Source of the DNA: Streptomyces sp. CC208A
GTDB taxonomy: Bacteria > Actinomycetota > Actinomycetes > Streptomycetales > Streptomycetaceae
NCBI RefSeq assembly: GCF_030010625.1
Contig: NZ_JASCXN010000003.1
Coordinates: 306,986-370,985 of the forward strand
Direction of reading: 5' to 3'
Length of the DNA stretch: 64,000 nt
A program made the translations under genes and the position numbers. This document shows, piece after piece, positions 63,915 to 64,000 of the stretch (the first letter of the stretch is position 1; each line of letters begins with the position of its first letter). The notes under the pieces are model-generated. The model was not told the DNA's origin. It saw nothing but the letters and a program-made list of their open reading frames with translations, and ran no database searches.

Positions 63915-64000
63915 ATTATGAGTCGCCGAGGGAATCCGCTAAGGTTTGAGACATCGGAACGGCCCAACGGCCGGGAAGGCAAATCCCGCTGACCGGGAAT
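63915..64000 (+). promoter_or_regulatory. rRNA operon promoter and leader (right edge)
   Basis: ccgctaaggtttgagacatcg provides a -10-like TAAGGT (near 63940). The following cggaacggcccaacggccggg and aatcccgctgaccgggaat closely resemble the leader upstream of Streptomyces 16S rRNA as I remember it. I could not align it here. The rRNA gene itself would lie beyond the window. From 63714 to 63872 nothing else is seen; the reading frame 63744-63992 that crosses this area is not a gene. Confidence 0.65.

Noticed and set aside
63744..63992. 82-residue open frame at the right edge
   Set aside because: It crosses the AT-rich inverted repeat and the rRNA promoter/leader, has no ribosome site and shows no conserved pattern.

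Overview
The window is high-GC actinobacterial DNA. Dense coding with G/C in third codon positions, GTG and TTG starts, ATGA/GTGA stop-start overlaps, a SigB/F-type partner-switching locus and an rRNA-operon leader at the right edge that resembles Streptomyces leaders all point to a Streptomyces chromosome. I count about 60 genes, two pseudogenes and one insertion sequence.

Region 1 (1-15.5 kb) is part of an NRPS biosynthetic cluster whose left part lies outside the window. It holds an A-PCP-C protein, a type III PLP decarboxylase, a Cy-like-A-PCP-TE protein whose adenylation pocket reads as the siderophore-type cysteine code, and a free carrier protein. An IS110-family element follows. After it come a TauD-type dioxygenase, a Sfp-type PPTase, a peroxiredoxin-like protein, a rhodanese, an asparagine-synthetase-like ligase without the usual glutaminase cysteine, and a PobA-like flavin monooxygenase. 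The product is probably a small sulfur-containing peptide; I cannot name it.

Region 2 (15.6-20.5 kb) is housekeeping: an NlpC/P60-like protein, a small membrane protein, a topoisomerase IB gene broken by two frameshifts, a winged-helix regulator and RecQ.

Region 3 (20.5-28.3 kb) is the most unusual part. Two divergent operons share one control region. Leftward are a PhyH-type dioxygenase, a DUF6271-like protein, a free-standing condensation-domain protein and an MFS exporter. Rightward are a seryl-tRNA-synthetase-like amino acid:[carrier protein] ligase, its carrier protein and a second PPTase. Together they look like a compact NRPS-like pathway in which a tRNA-synthetase relative replaces the adenylation domain. 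Two DasR/GntR-like boxes lie in the shared control region. A UvrA-like resistance ATPase abuts the right end.

Region 4 (28.3-42.2 kb) contains an ArsR/VOC pair with a clear operator, a LysE exporter, an alpha/beta hydrolase, a decayed GH8 glycanase, a polyprenyl synthetase/MpaB-type oxygenase operon, a SigF-like sigma factor flanked by an STAS protein and two RsbW-like ATPases, small stress-type proteins, a fused carboxyltransferase and a cyclic-nucleotide-binding protein.

Region 5 (42.3-64 kb) is mostly metabolism and transport: a glutamate-type ABC transporter (gluABCD), a sulfite-oxidase-like enzyme, NAD synthetase, VOC proteins, an S33 peptidase, a SIS/PIG-L pair, a thioredoxin-reductase-like flavoprotein divergent from an XRE-cupin regulator, an MDR oxidoreductase with two acyl-CoA dehydrogenases, a methyltransferase, and a five-gene peptide/nickel-type ABC transporter. 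The window ends in what looks like an rRNA operon promoter and leader.
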